A program made the position numbers and the translations under genes. Below the pieces are notes generated by a model. It worked only from the letters and a program-made list of their open reading frames with translations. It had not been told where the DNA came from and ran no database searches. Source: Zygnema cylindricum (lineage: Eukaryota > Streptophyta > Zygnematophyceae > Zygnematales > Zygnemataceae). Taken from it: DNA of 46,896 bases. The DNA lies in assembly GCA_037447655.1 (NCBI GenBank), contig JBBHKE010001657.1, forward strand, positions 1 through 46,896. Reading direction: 5' to 3'. Each line of letters opens with the position of its first letter. Within the stretch, counting starts at the first letter, position 1. Shown one piece after another: positions 26,942-38,700 of this stretch.

Positions 26942-29432
26942 TGTTGAAAAGAAGTAATTAACATTCACTTCTTAATTTAGACTCTGGAGAGGAAGAGAGA
27001 GAGAGTCACCATGGCTTCCCCCATAGTGAGGAAGAAACAGGGTGACACAGACATATGACCAAAATGTTAGATTAATTCGGATTTGATCCTAGGCCCTTCA
27101 CTGTCCATAGTAGCCTTACGTCCTATCCGTTAAGTCTTTGTTGAAGCGTTAGACATATATGGTTCGACAATGTAATATAGAGTTTCAAGTGTCATGCCTC
27201 ATGGTATCGGTTAGTCGCACGCATGATTTTGGCACGCAAGCATGATTTTTGTTTGCACGTGTGGTTTAGTTTGCACGCACCATTTTCCCACGGTCACTAA
27301 TTTCATATCGTTGGTGCATTTATTTGTGACGTGGACGCGATTCGCGTACGCGTCTAGTGGAATGAATACTAATTTAGTGCGTTGTGTTTCATTTCGTGCG
27401 TAGGTACGCGATTTGAAGGTGCACGATTCGAATGGCGTACGCGGATATCGTTTGGAGGTCGTACAAAACAAGATGAACGAACCTCCGCGATATTACATTT
27501 GTACTTTTATTTTCGCTTGTACTTTCACTTCAGTTGGAATTTTGCGACGTACGAATCGTGTGTACACGAAGCGTTTCTTGGCGCTTCGATTTTTGGTTCA
27601 CATTGAAGTCGTGAACCCATGTAGGTTCACGCATACATGTAGTTAGGAAGGGTTTTAATCCGCGGATTGTGAATTTTGTAACGTAGGCATATGGTTCTGG
27701 TCGCTTATTGGCCAAAACTGAAACTAGTCAAAAATTGTACAGTGAAATACTCTCACATGATAAGTTAGTTAGCAAATGTCACGAATTAGTACTTTGGCTA
27801 TTTCGTTAGTACTTAGGCGATTGCGTTAGTTTTTTACTCTCATAATTTGAGAGTACAGGAATTGGTCGAAGAGGACTTAGATCTTTCTGTCTTTTCCCCT
27901 TGTCTTTTTCCTTAGTCAAATTGTCAGTTTTTTCCCTCCAAGGCTTTTTCTGCCTTAGTTTGTTCAGCGCTTAGCTTTTCTCTTTATTCATTGTACTTTT
28001 ATTTCAACCCACAACCACACGGTTACTAACTTCAGCTGGTACCACGGAGCCGTTCCTTGGAATCACCAAGGACCCCCTCGTGTTTCGGTTTCAAACAGAA
28101 ACCGAAACTGAATTTTCTGAAATTTCTTCACATGCGCTCATTACTAAGTGTAGCGATTACGAATGTTTGGTTGGCCAAGACGTTATATTTCGGGTCGGTG
28201 GCCGTGTAGATATGCATCACCAGACATTCTCTTACAGGCCCAATCAGTTTCCTGAGCGAAAGATTTGCCTTCCTCTAATTTCGGCACGGAAGCCCTTGCC
28301 TATCATTCAGCGACAACACTTCCGACTTATGCTAGTATAACCACATTTGATACTAACATCTCTCCATGCATTCTCAAGATTGTCAAGATGGCTTCTAATA
28401 GGATGTTGAGTTCACAAGGTGCAGATTACATGGCTATTAAGGAGCATGCCAAGATGGGTGCTTCACATTATTTGCAGGATTTTTCGCAATACCTAGATTC
28501 TAAGCGGATACTCATTACTGAGGAGACTTCAGATGCGCGTCTTCGCGCGCTTCCGATTGTGTTGGCCAGCTCCTCCGCAGGCTAAGGAGCTGGGAGGGGG
28601 GATAAATGGATCTCTCTCGGCTTCCCACTCACCTTCCACTTTTTATCTTTTCCACCTGTTATTTCCTTTTCACATTGTCCTATTCATTTTTGCTTTGTAT
28701 TATAATTCTTTTTGCTTTGGGATTTGCATTGCTCGTTGTCTATTCCACCTTTTCTGCTACACAGCTGGTTGGGTTGCATGCTTGTTGGTTAAATTAGACA
28801 CATGCACGACACAAGACGACATTTTCATTTAACGGACCAAACTGCCGAAACGGCACATACAAATGACGGCGCTCACAGTCATGAATCGAACAATGTAAAA
28901 TATATGATCGAACGCACATCGTCACCGCCGCCAAACCGGAGTGAGATTTTGGCGGCTTTTGGACATAACGGCTCGTTGTGCCACGTGGCGCCACATCATT
29001 GGATGTCGGAAAAGATTGGAGGAGGAACCATGGCTCTTAAGCTGACAAGCGTCAACCAGAAGGCCATGTCGTACAATGGTCGTACAAGAAGTACATCGGC
29101 CACTGTACCTTCTTGTACTATACAGCTTTTGGTTGGTCTAAGTGAGTAGGGGTTTAGGGACTTAGCGTTTTTGAGGCGCCTCTCTCCAGGTGACCTTTAG
29201 TATTTATAGGCCATCTTTGGCCAGCCATAACTTACTGCTCAGGGGAGTAAATTCAGTGATTCTTTTTGCGTTCGACTCAAGGGAGTCGGGTCCTTACAGG
29301 GGTGGGGGTGATCATAATACTTGTGTGCCAGAGTGGCACTTATTCATTGGGAAAGTGGGAAGGGCACACATTATCATAGAGGCTTTACAAAGGATGCTCA
29401 TTCTGTGGGTCAATGGAGACCACCGAATTGCA
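26942..29432 (+). mobile_element. Composite Copia-type LTR inserted in the LINE
   Basis: Starts TGTTGAAAAG at 26942 and ends CCACCGAATTGCA at 29432, like the solo LTR at 12961. It carries a tRNA-like module near 26990-27130 (minus-strand box B variant GGATCAAATCC) and a right half that matches the inverted LTR at 23855. The flanks GGGTA and AGGTC are not a clean duplication. At 2.49 kb it is about 1.5 kb longer than its relatives because of extra sequence at about 27192-28800. Confidence 0.65.
27192..28800 (+). mobile_element. Extra insert within the composite LTR, with retropepsin-like remnant
   Basis: Relative to the LTR at 23855 the alignment breaks after GAGTTTCA (27190) and resumes near 28800 at TTTCATTTAACGG. 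The insert has TGGTATCGGTTAG at 27204, similar to a Met-tRNA primer site. A frame at 28080-28340 contains YECLVGQDVIFRVGGRVDM, which resembles the C-terminal part of LTR-retrotransposon aspartic proteases. The DSG/DTG active site is not visible. Limits are approximate, and the identity of the insert is unresolved. Confidence 0.4.
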
Positions 29433-30640
29433 AGGTCGTGGGGATTTTGATCGCGAGTTTGGGCATGCAGCCCGCGTCTGGTGTGTAGCCCGCATCTGGC
29501 CGTGCAACCCGCATCCAGGCCTCTCTTTCTGTCTTTGCTGGCGGTTTGGGTTTACTTTCGACGGCGGGTGTTGCTCCCGCTGCCTATTTGGGAAGTTGGT
29601 GTCTTGTTGCCTCCACTATTGTCTCTCGTTTTCTTGTTGGGGTCACTCTCCATTTTTTATACCATTGTTCCTCGAGTTTCGGATGGTGTGCTCGCCTTCC
29701 AGCGGTCCCTTCTGGATGCATCACGTTCTCTTCCTCCGACTACCATGTCGGTTCTTCCCACTCATGTTACGACATCAGTTGGGCGTGTTCACGAATCCAT
29801 TTATGATCAGGTTGTCGCCGCCATTAAGACAGAGCTTCTTGAGGCGCTCACTTCCGATCCTTCATTTGCACGCTGTCTCTCTTCTAGCGGACTTGATTGT
29901 GGATCTTGGCTATTGGTTCTACCTATCTTATCCACCCTCCGTTTCACCCCGGCTGAGTTTACCACGACCCTCAAGTTTTGGCTTGGCCTCCCTCACCCAC
30001 CTTTGCTTTGCTCTCTTGTTTGCTCATGTGACCACGTTCTCGAGCCCGACGGCGTCCATTTGCTTCGTTGCTCCCAAGGGGGCGAGTTGATTAAGGCGCG
30101 CGACACGATTCGAGACACCATTGCTACTATCTCGTTGAAGGGGGGAATTTGTTTTTCAGGAGGTTTCCCACGTTATTTATTTGCATAGGATTGACATTGT
30201 ATTACTCGATGGTGCACGTCGTACATTTGGTGAAGTTGTTTTAGCGAACCTTACCTCGGAAACAGTCGTCAGCCAAGCAGCTTGGCATGTGGGTGTGGCC
30301 GTTCGTGACGCGGTTAAGAGGAAAGAGTGTGATTATGCCCATCGTGATGCTATGGATGGCTTCATTCTGATGGCGGTCGAGATAATTGGTTGTTCGAGTG
30401 TGACTTTGGACGAGTTCCTTCGTGCTTGTGGTCGGCGTTCGTTCGAGCGGCAGGGACTTGGGAGCCCTTTTATTTCAATACTTACTTCTTTTTACCGTCA
30501 ACGTTTATCTGTGGCCCTACAACGAGTGTTGGCTTCTATCCTCCTTTGATTGTCTATTGCAGTTATGGATCGTTGACGTTTTCCGAAACTCCCTCCTTGT
30601 GCTCCTTCGAGATTGAGGGACTTATGTGGTTGCTTTTCGT
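29433..30640 (+). pseudogene. LINE 3' part: end of RT, zinc motif and nuclease-like domain
   Basis: Continuation of the LINE from 26941. The frame first reads QASLSVFAGGLGLLSTAGVAPAAYLGSW (given in two halves: the GGLGL block, then the APAAYLGSW block), typical of the segment after the reverse transcriptase palm. It shifts frame near 29640 and gives CSLVCSCDH...GVHLLRC at about 30014-30077, a CCHC-like zinc motif followed by a KARDTIRDTI helix. It shifts again near 30150 into HRIDIVLLDGARRTFGEVVLAN, the place of a restriction-enzyme-like endonuclease. This order (RT, zinc motif, nuclease at the C terminus) is that of early-branching, R2-like LINEs. At least two frameshifts make it inactive. 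Confidence 0.75.
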
Positions 30641-32566
30641 AGATTTTTAGTTATTTTGAAGTTTTGTTGATACATGTTGGATCTTTCCTTAGATGTTTCG
30701 TTTGTTGTTTTAGTACTTAAATAAATTAGAGTAAACTTCGACTGTGAAAAAGTTCAATCACATAAATTAGAGTTCATTACTCTAATTGTTTTTTTTTGTT
30801 TTTTTACTCTAATTTTTTCATTACTCTAATTACGATTCGCGGTGTACTTTTACAGTTTTGACAATGCTACTTCTTTTTGTTCCCATAGATCCAGATGGTT
30901 TACCATTGCGCTTTTTAATAAAGTCAGCCATGTTTGCTTTACTATTCTATGCATTCATGTAATCATTTGTACTATTGTACATACGCCGCAATTCTAACTA
31001 CCCCCTTTTATTTCATAATGGCGTACGGTGTAGCCTTTGTCGAAAATAGGCCATTGGGACCACTTGTCCAGTGTCCTCGTGCCACATGGTCAATGACTGT
31101 CCTGCTGCTGTCAAAGAGAATCCTTTGTGTCCAATTGCTTTGACTTAGCAATTCGCTGTGCACTACATGTTCGTGAATGTTTCATTTCCGTTGGTACTTT
31201 GTCACAAAAATAATCCACAATATTTCCCATTTACTATTACATCACCTTTAATGTAATCCTTTAAACTCACACCGTCTTCTAAAGCAGTTCTTCAAACATA
31301 TCCACATCATACCATATGAGCCGGAGGAGAACAAATCGTTTTCATACATTTAGATTACATTCCTCTGTCCAATATTACACTCGCACCAAAAAAATGATTA
31401 ATATGCTCGTAACCAAGTCTTTAATTCAACATGTTCACGTGCATCAGACCTTTCTGGTTTCCTTATTTATATTCTTATCATGACACGCAGTGTTTTTGAG
31501 AGAATTAATATATTGCTAATCATAGTATTGTTCCTGTCTGAAATCAAAATGCAAAGGAAGTCACTAAAATTTAAAATTTATTTCAGTAAGAATCCCACGA
31601 ATCATGCAACGATCTCCCATAAAGAAACACTTTCTGTGCCAATTTACTCAAAACCGAAAATATACAAATGGTAGATAAATGTCATCACTTTTTTGCAGAC
31701 GACTCATCAAATTTTTACCTCAAAAAAGAAAAGAAAATAGAAAACCCCACCTAAAAAAACAGGCTGCTCACTAAATATTCACCTAACCTTGTCTTTTTTC
31801 ATTTCGTTTTTCTTTCTTCACTTTATGCTCTTAAGTCTATAATGAACGCTGTTCAGGCTAAAATGTACAAGAAATTAACACCAAATACTGTGACAACTAA
31901 AACACTGTAGTCGTACCCAAGCTAAAAACAGTTAATAGGGTGAGTTATTTCCAATTCCTAATATAATAGATAAGTGTATTCCAGGCCTTAACTTCCGATA
32001 CGTGACATCTCACTGATTATGTTTCCCCTACGTTGTACAGTTACTCCCAACTACGGAAAACTAATTTTTATTGTTCCTGTACTAACAGAAAAGTGAACTG
32101 ACAAATTGAGTTGAATGACACAGGAGGTCAATTTTTGAAGTGTCCTTTTATCGTACTCTTTCCTTCCATCAAAATTGTCGAAGAAAGATCCAAAATCGAA
32201 GTATTTGATCCGACAGGTTTCATATATTCCCTCTTATATACAACTACCAATTCAACAACGTTAAGCAAAAAAAAAAGTCTGAAAGATAACTGCGATTTTT
32301 GCAATAGATATTCTAGACTTGCCGTATTCCTCAATTTGTTGATTTATATGTTGCAAAAGCGAAAGGGTCGACTTACATGCAAATAAGTATGATTCTTCGT
32401 TCGGCTCCCAGATGAAAAAAGATAGTGACACCCGTCACGGAGATAGCTGTAGAGATAGGTGTACATAGATAGGTTTCCTTAAAGCCCTTCAAATACAACC
32501 ACTGACCTCCAAATAGATTTTTCTTCTGGCAGTTTCAAAAGATTGCATGCAAATAAGAATAGCATC
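30641..32566. other. Spacer between LINE and PHD gene; one MITE end
   Basis: No gene seen. ATTACGATTCGCGGTG followed by TA ends at 30845 and matches the right end of the MITE at 41567-42184; its left end is missing. Repeated ACTCTAATT strings precede it. From about 31150 to 32560 the sequence is AT-rich without recognisable features; the last part is probably downstream of the PHD gene's poly(A) site. Confidence 0.45.
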
Positions 32567-32572
32567 TTTATT
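32567..32572 (-). terminator. Possible poly(A) signal of the PHD gene
   Basis: AATAAA on the minus strand about 220 nt after the stop codon at 32793. It is the best-placed match to the consensus, but plant signals are loose, so this is a guess from position and motif. Confidence 0.35.
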
Positions 32573-32792
32573 ACTGTTTTAAAAAAGAAAAAAAAAATGG
32601 TTTGGTAAAGGAACACTCATATGTTAACTAGAAAATGTTGACCTTGACAGATTTTCTTAAAACTCCTATCGCCAAAATTTCTAGATTCACCCTCGATTTC
32701 GTTACTTGTTTTGAAAACCCCCAAAACAAAAAGAGTCGTAAACAAGGCCTACCCTGTTCGCCTTCCTTTCCCACCGGAAAGTTTTTTGATGT

Positions 32793-35700
32793 TCAATCAG
32801 AATCGATGTCAACAATTTCGTCTTGTCCTCCTCTTTTGTCACCTTCAACAATGGCAGCTCCTCCCAACGACATCAAAGAGGTTCTATTATCACGAGAAAA
32901 GCTCCAAAGTTTTTCCTCCTTTTCTTTATTTTGCACTTCAACAAGTCCCACTTCACTGCTCTGAAAGGCTGAGCTCCCAGGTCCATTTTCAGTTTCCTTC
33001 TTTTTCTGCACAATTACCGTCTGATTTATTTTATCAACAGCTTTAACCATCTCCTCTTTCTTGATAAAAACCGGCTTATCAAGTACATCTTGCCCACAAT
33101 TCCATCGGGCTCCACTTTCCTTCTCATGTTTATCTCTGCCAAAACTCAATCCTTCCCTCGTCGGACTCTCTATATCGACATCGACATCTTCCTCCTCCGA
33201 CCCTTTCTTTTCAAGAACAATTATTTCTTTCTTTAGTGCATTCGGAATTGGGACTGAAGATTTTAATCTTCGTCCATTTGGAAATCCCTTCAGTCCAACC
33301 CGTTTCTCGACCTTCTCTTCAGGAGGAGCAGTGCTTGTGAGCGGATCCAATGTTTCCAAAGCCTTATTACCTCCCACAGCCACCACTGAAGGTTTCCCAG
33401 TTTTAGGATCTGCAGTTTCCCCAGAAAGAGATTTGTCTTTCGAGCTCTGGATGTGGCCTTTCCCAAAGTTCCCAACCTGTGTCTCTCTACCACTACTAGC
33501 GACCTTAGTTCCAAATCCTGGAGGAAACCGTAAAGGAGAGGTTTCAGAGTTTTGAAAGCTTTGGGTTTGGGAGGCATCCACAATCCGTTCAGATGAAAGA
33601 ACTGCACATTCCCTCCCTCCCATCAGGGTATCCTTCTGCTTTGTATTACCAGCGACCTTCTTCTCCACTCTCCTATTTTCTCCTCCTTTTCCAGTGTCAA
33701 TTCTCTGGCTCTTGCTATCACCGACAAGAGGCATTAAACCTAACTGACGCATGGTTTCTGATTTTTGGACTGGAATAGCTGAGAAAGATTGTTTTGAAGG
33801 TGTGGATTTGGAACTGAACCCAGGTGGTGTTATTGGCCTCGTTGAAGAAACACGAAATGAAGGCAAAGTGCTCCCTTCAACCTCTCCTTCACGATTCATC
33901 GAGGGGCCCGAGAAAAGTTTTGGAAGAGCGAGAAAAGACTCAGGAGCTCCTGGTGTTCCTGAACTGAGAGGAAACTGTTTGGCAGGACTATTTGATGGTT
34001 GCCGACTACCTTCTAACGGCTTCGGAGTCCCTGAAAAACCAAGACCAGTAGCAGAGGAATGAATTCTACCTCTCTCTCCTTGAATTCTACCTTTCTCTCC
34101 TTCTCCGTGTTTCGCAACAGTAGACAGACTTGGACTAGGTCGCATGTTTCCAGACTGAGTCAAATTTTTGTTCTCTTGTGGAGCAGAAGACCCTTCCCCC
34201 TGTCGTTCACGATTAAACGAAGGGGAAGTCGCAGGTTTTGATAGGCCAGAAAGAGGAAAAACAGCTCCAGGCGTCATTAAATTGATTGAGGGCTTTTTTG
34301 GGGAAAATGCTATTGGACGAGTTGAAGGCTGGCAATTCCAGTCTACTGGCCGGGAACCATCTATTGGGAGTTTATTAGCTGATAAAGACCCTGGCAACAT
34401 AGTGCCCCTTCCAGAACCGAGATGGGGTGATAAAGTTCCCGAATCAGAGAAAACCGAGGGCCTAGCCATCTTAGTATTTTCTAACACAACTTTATCTCCT
34501 TCCCCCTGCCTGTTTGGAAAGGCAGTTAAGCCTGGTATAGGCCTCAGATTTGAAGACTGGGAGAGTCCTTGGGCAGAATTGGGTGACACACGGGGCTTGT
34601 TATTGAGAGCCGCTTGTAGAAGTTCTGAAACCATCCCGTTATTGCTTCCGGTTTTATACTTCTCTGGTCCTATCTTACTGCTCAGAATGGGTCTATCTGA
34701 AACTTCAGACTGCAGTTTTGAATGATCTTGCTTCACTGGCGATTCCTGGATCGCACATGATTTTGGATTCGGAAACAAGTCACCTCCTCTCCCTGCTTCA
34801 GCAACTATGTTATGCTCGTTTCGCTCCTTCTCTGGATCAGTTCTAATGTGCTCTTGAAATGGCTTCCTTCCATTTGTAACAGCAGGTCTACTATCCGGTG
34901 ACGTTCCGAAAATTGAAACATACAAAGAGGTCTTTTCATTGGTCTCGATCATATGCGCTCCAGTGGAATCTTTGCCAGAAACCGGAATGTTTTCCTCCTT
35001 TTGAGCAACAACATATTCACAATTGGGCTCAGCGTGCCCTTCAAGGATAGGGGCTGTCTCTTTTTCAGAGGGTTTGCCTTGTGACATTAATCCCTGTTGT
35101 GTATTGACATCAGACGCGCTCTCCACAAACAGCATATCCTTTTCCAACACCCCATTTGGTTCGACCTTTTCCATTTTTTGTGACCCACTACTGTCTGGAA
35201 GTATAGGCTCGTCATTGGAGACTACTGGATATACTGCAGAATCCTCCTTTTCTGTTCTGATTTTCACAGGCGGAGAGACAGATGTCAGGATTCTCGTCGT
35301 GGGTCCAGAAAAGTTAACATTAGACAAAATTACAGGTTCTCCATTGACCTCTACATTCGGCCCAGCAGTCACCCTGACTTCAGTGGTCCCAACTGCATTC
35401 ATTTTCAAGGAATCTTGTATTTCACTTTCTTTCACACTATTCGTCTCAAGGCATTCAGCAGGCTCACTCTTGTGTCCATCGCCATCCCCAGCTTTCAATT
35501 CCTGCATTTTACCTTCCTTGTCAAAGTGGTTCCTAAATTCATTCAACTGCTTCTCAGAGTGTTCAGACAAATTTGCCTGAAACAAACCTTGCACTGCGTT
35601 TCCCTCTTTCTCAGTCGGAGAAACAAATAATAGCTTCCCCAAGGCTGAATCTTCTGTAAGCTGTTGAAGACCTGCAACACCTTTCTGATCTTTATCCTGA

Positions 35701-38700
35701 GTTGCAGGTGTCTCCACGACTCCGGCCTTCCGTTTAGTGCGCCTTCTCCCAAAACTTGTTTGCTGGTCATCATCGATCTCATCCCCTCCAGTTTCACTAG
35801 AAGCAAGTTTGGCATCCACCTTACCCTTTAAAAACACCTCTTCTTCACCTATTTCTTTCTCCTGAAAGCTTCCTTCACCGGTCTGTCTTCTCTCCTTGAT
35901 CATTCCGCCTCGTTGATCCTTCCTCAATACATGATCTACAAAAACAGGTTGCTTGACTTTCCCCATTCGCCTCCCCGAATTCCCCAAACAAACAGAGCAC
36001 CACCACTCTAATGGTGGCTCCTTCAAAAGGACCTTCATGCAGTACCTGGCAAGCCTCAGCCCACATAAAATGGTTGCAGTTTTTGGCAAACTAGGGAAGA
36101 AACTGGAAACAGGATCAACAAACGACAAAAACCAGTGGCAATATCACCAAGCATACGGACCTGCTGTTCCACATTGTAGCACAGTACCATACATACAAGT
36201 GCCAATAGATGGCGGATAGAGATCAATCAGGTGTTGAATAAAAGTCAGCCGCTTACGTATGCTGACATCGATACACACAGTCGCAGCAGAAGACAAGACA
36301 GTCAGTGTCGCCCTTGTCGCCACAAACGACGCATACAAGAAACTGCACAGAAAAACCACAAAAGACAACCACGTAAGAACCTAAAGAAAATTCAAATAAC
36401 CTTGGCCAAGCAAAAGGCGTTCAAGCATTGCCTGCAAGAAAGTATTACAGAAACAAGACACCAGACAGGCAGCCTGAAAAGCACACTGCACAACAAAATT
36501 CAAAACAACGAGCTAAAGTTTTATACCACCTAACCGAAACCTCAACCACAGTCCAATGCAGCCTTGTCATCTAGGACACTGTTCACCGTTCACCGTCACC
36601 AGTATGGCAGACAATATTCCGGACCTGAAGTCCGTTTGATGATTCTTTAGGGTAAATAAGCTGAATCGAGTTTAAGACAAAACAGTGATTAGTAGAGCAT
36701 GTGCATATTCTGGTAAAACTGCACCAACAATGACGTTTTCACAAATATATGGGGGTAACCTTGTCATGGTGAAAAACTTTCAAGGATTTCAATTGAAGTT
36801 AACATTAAACAGCTTTATGTAGTGAACACACCATGACTATTATTTTAGGACAACATACATCCAAAAACACAAGGATCATAGGGCCCGTAAAGTAAATGCT
36901 CTAACCGAGCTTGTCCAGGGAGCAAAAACCTGTGTCGTTACTACCCCAAAGATTTTTCTGTTGTTCTTCACAGAAACAATCACTAACTTTTTTTGCAAAG
37001 CTGGGACCATCATTGAACAATTTGAGTAAGACAGATTGGAATAAACACAATGATTCTACCAAAAAATGAACAATAAAGCTAACAGAAGCAAAAGGCATGG
37101 ATATGACGGGAATTGGAACACTGAGAAAACGTGTAGAAAGTTAAATCCCAATTGCTAAATGTGAATGAAGCGGAGTAAGTGGAATCATAAAACAATAACA
37201 TGAAAGAATGGCCATCAGAAAATCACAAAGTCAAGAAGTGCTTTGGATATTTAGGCGTAAGTAAAATGCTTACTGTAGAAGCTTAAGAAAATAAACAACC
37301 AACACTAAATGCCTTGACACTGCACGGTTTAAGTGCATTGGAACAGGCCACTGAATGACTGAAACAATTCAAGTCTTTTCCCAAAATCTAATTTGCACCT
37401 GGAGCTAGAATTTTGCTCTTCAAATGCATGATAACCCAGACCTCTAGGATCTATATGCCAAAAAGTCACACCAATTACTATGCATCAACAAGTAATTATT
37501 ACTTAGTCAAAATATCCACACATGTTTTCCACAGTGAGGGCAACACACTGGTACATATTGCAAAAAAAAATGGAAAAAAGATGCGACTGGCAAAAGTTTA
37601 ATAAAATTAACTGTCAAGCTATGAAACCAATTGCGACTTACCTCCAAATCTATGGAGTCTTTGCTCTTCTCAACAGAAGATGGCGAATTTTCCTGCTTCT
37701 TTTGTCTCTTAAAAAGACTACTTGTCTCCTTGCTTTCGCTCCCACCCATGTCAAGAACCCCAGTTTTTATTGATTTTAATGCCAGCTTTGTCGGTGTCGC
37801 AAAAATTTGTTGGTCATTTATTTTAGATATCTTGCTTTGAGGTTCACTCACTTCACTGCCATCCTCCCGAGAGCGTTTCTTGGGAGTTTGCGATTTTCTC
37901 TCCCTTGTTGTATTTCTAGTGGAATCATCATTGGCAAAATGGACTCGTTTTTTTGAAGAGTTACTCCCCTTCTCTGCTGGTGTTAGTCGTTGTATTTGAA
38001 CTTCAGAGAATGACTTTTCATTGCACTGCGGACAGAGCCACTTCCGGGAAGGTATTTCCTATTAACGAGAGAAAAATTCATGATGTCAAAGTTTGAACCA
38101 AATAAAGTTCACAATTCATACCCTCAGAAACAAACTAAAGATGCGTTTTATTATGCTCACATCCTACGCAACCCAACCATAAGCATGACTTTTGAGACAA
38201 ACATGAAACTCAAAGCCAAACCGGGCATATGGCCCAAGGCTACACTTTTGCATCAGGTAAACATAGAACAGAACATCCTTTTCCAATACATTATACAAAT
38301 GACAGTTTGGCCCGTAGCGAAAATGTTGCACTAATTTTTTTTACCATAATAAGAGATTAGTTCATTGACAGCGTGGACCACAATTGTAGTAAAAAACTCT
38401 AAATGGATTGGCGATTTGACACGGCCAAGTGCTCATGACACTTGAGAGGGCCTCCATTGCAAGACGATTAACTCACTTTCAAAACGATGGGCAAGCATGT
38501 GATGTGAAAAGAGCGACTACAGTTATCGCAAAGTATTCCTTGTACCAACTTTGTTTCCTCGCAGATGCTGCACTTGAAAGGATCTTTCTGCAGGCACAAT
38601 GTCCACGTCAATTTCACTAAGCCTTAGAAATATAATTCATATTGTTTGTTGTATTTTTGATGACCATCAGATATTGTTCAAATTGAAATCAGGTGGCATG

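Noticed and set aside
29413-30090. A 225-codon frame from the LTR's ATG into the LINE
   Set aside because: Chance fusion of the LTR start codon with LINE sequence in a frame that does not match the LINE protein.
34168-35580. Long plus-strand open frames (185 codons each) opposite the PHD gene
   Set aside because: They lie antisense to the large last exon, have no family motifs, and arise because the coding strand is low in codons that give antisense stops.
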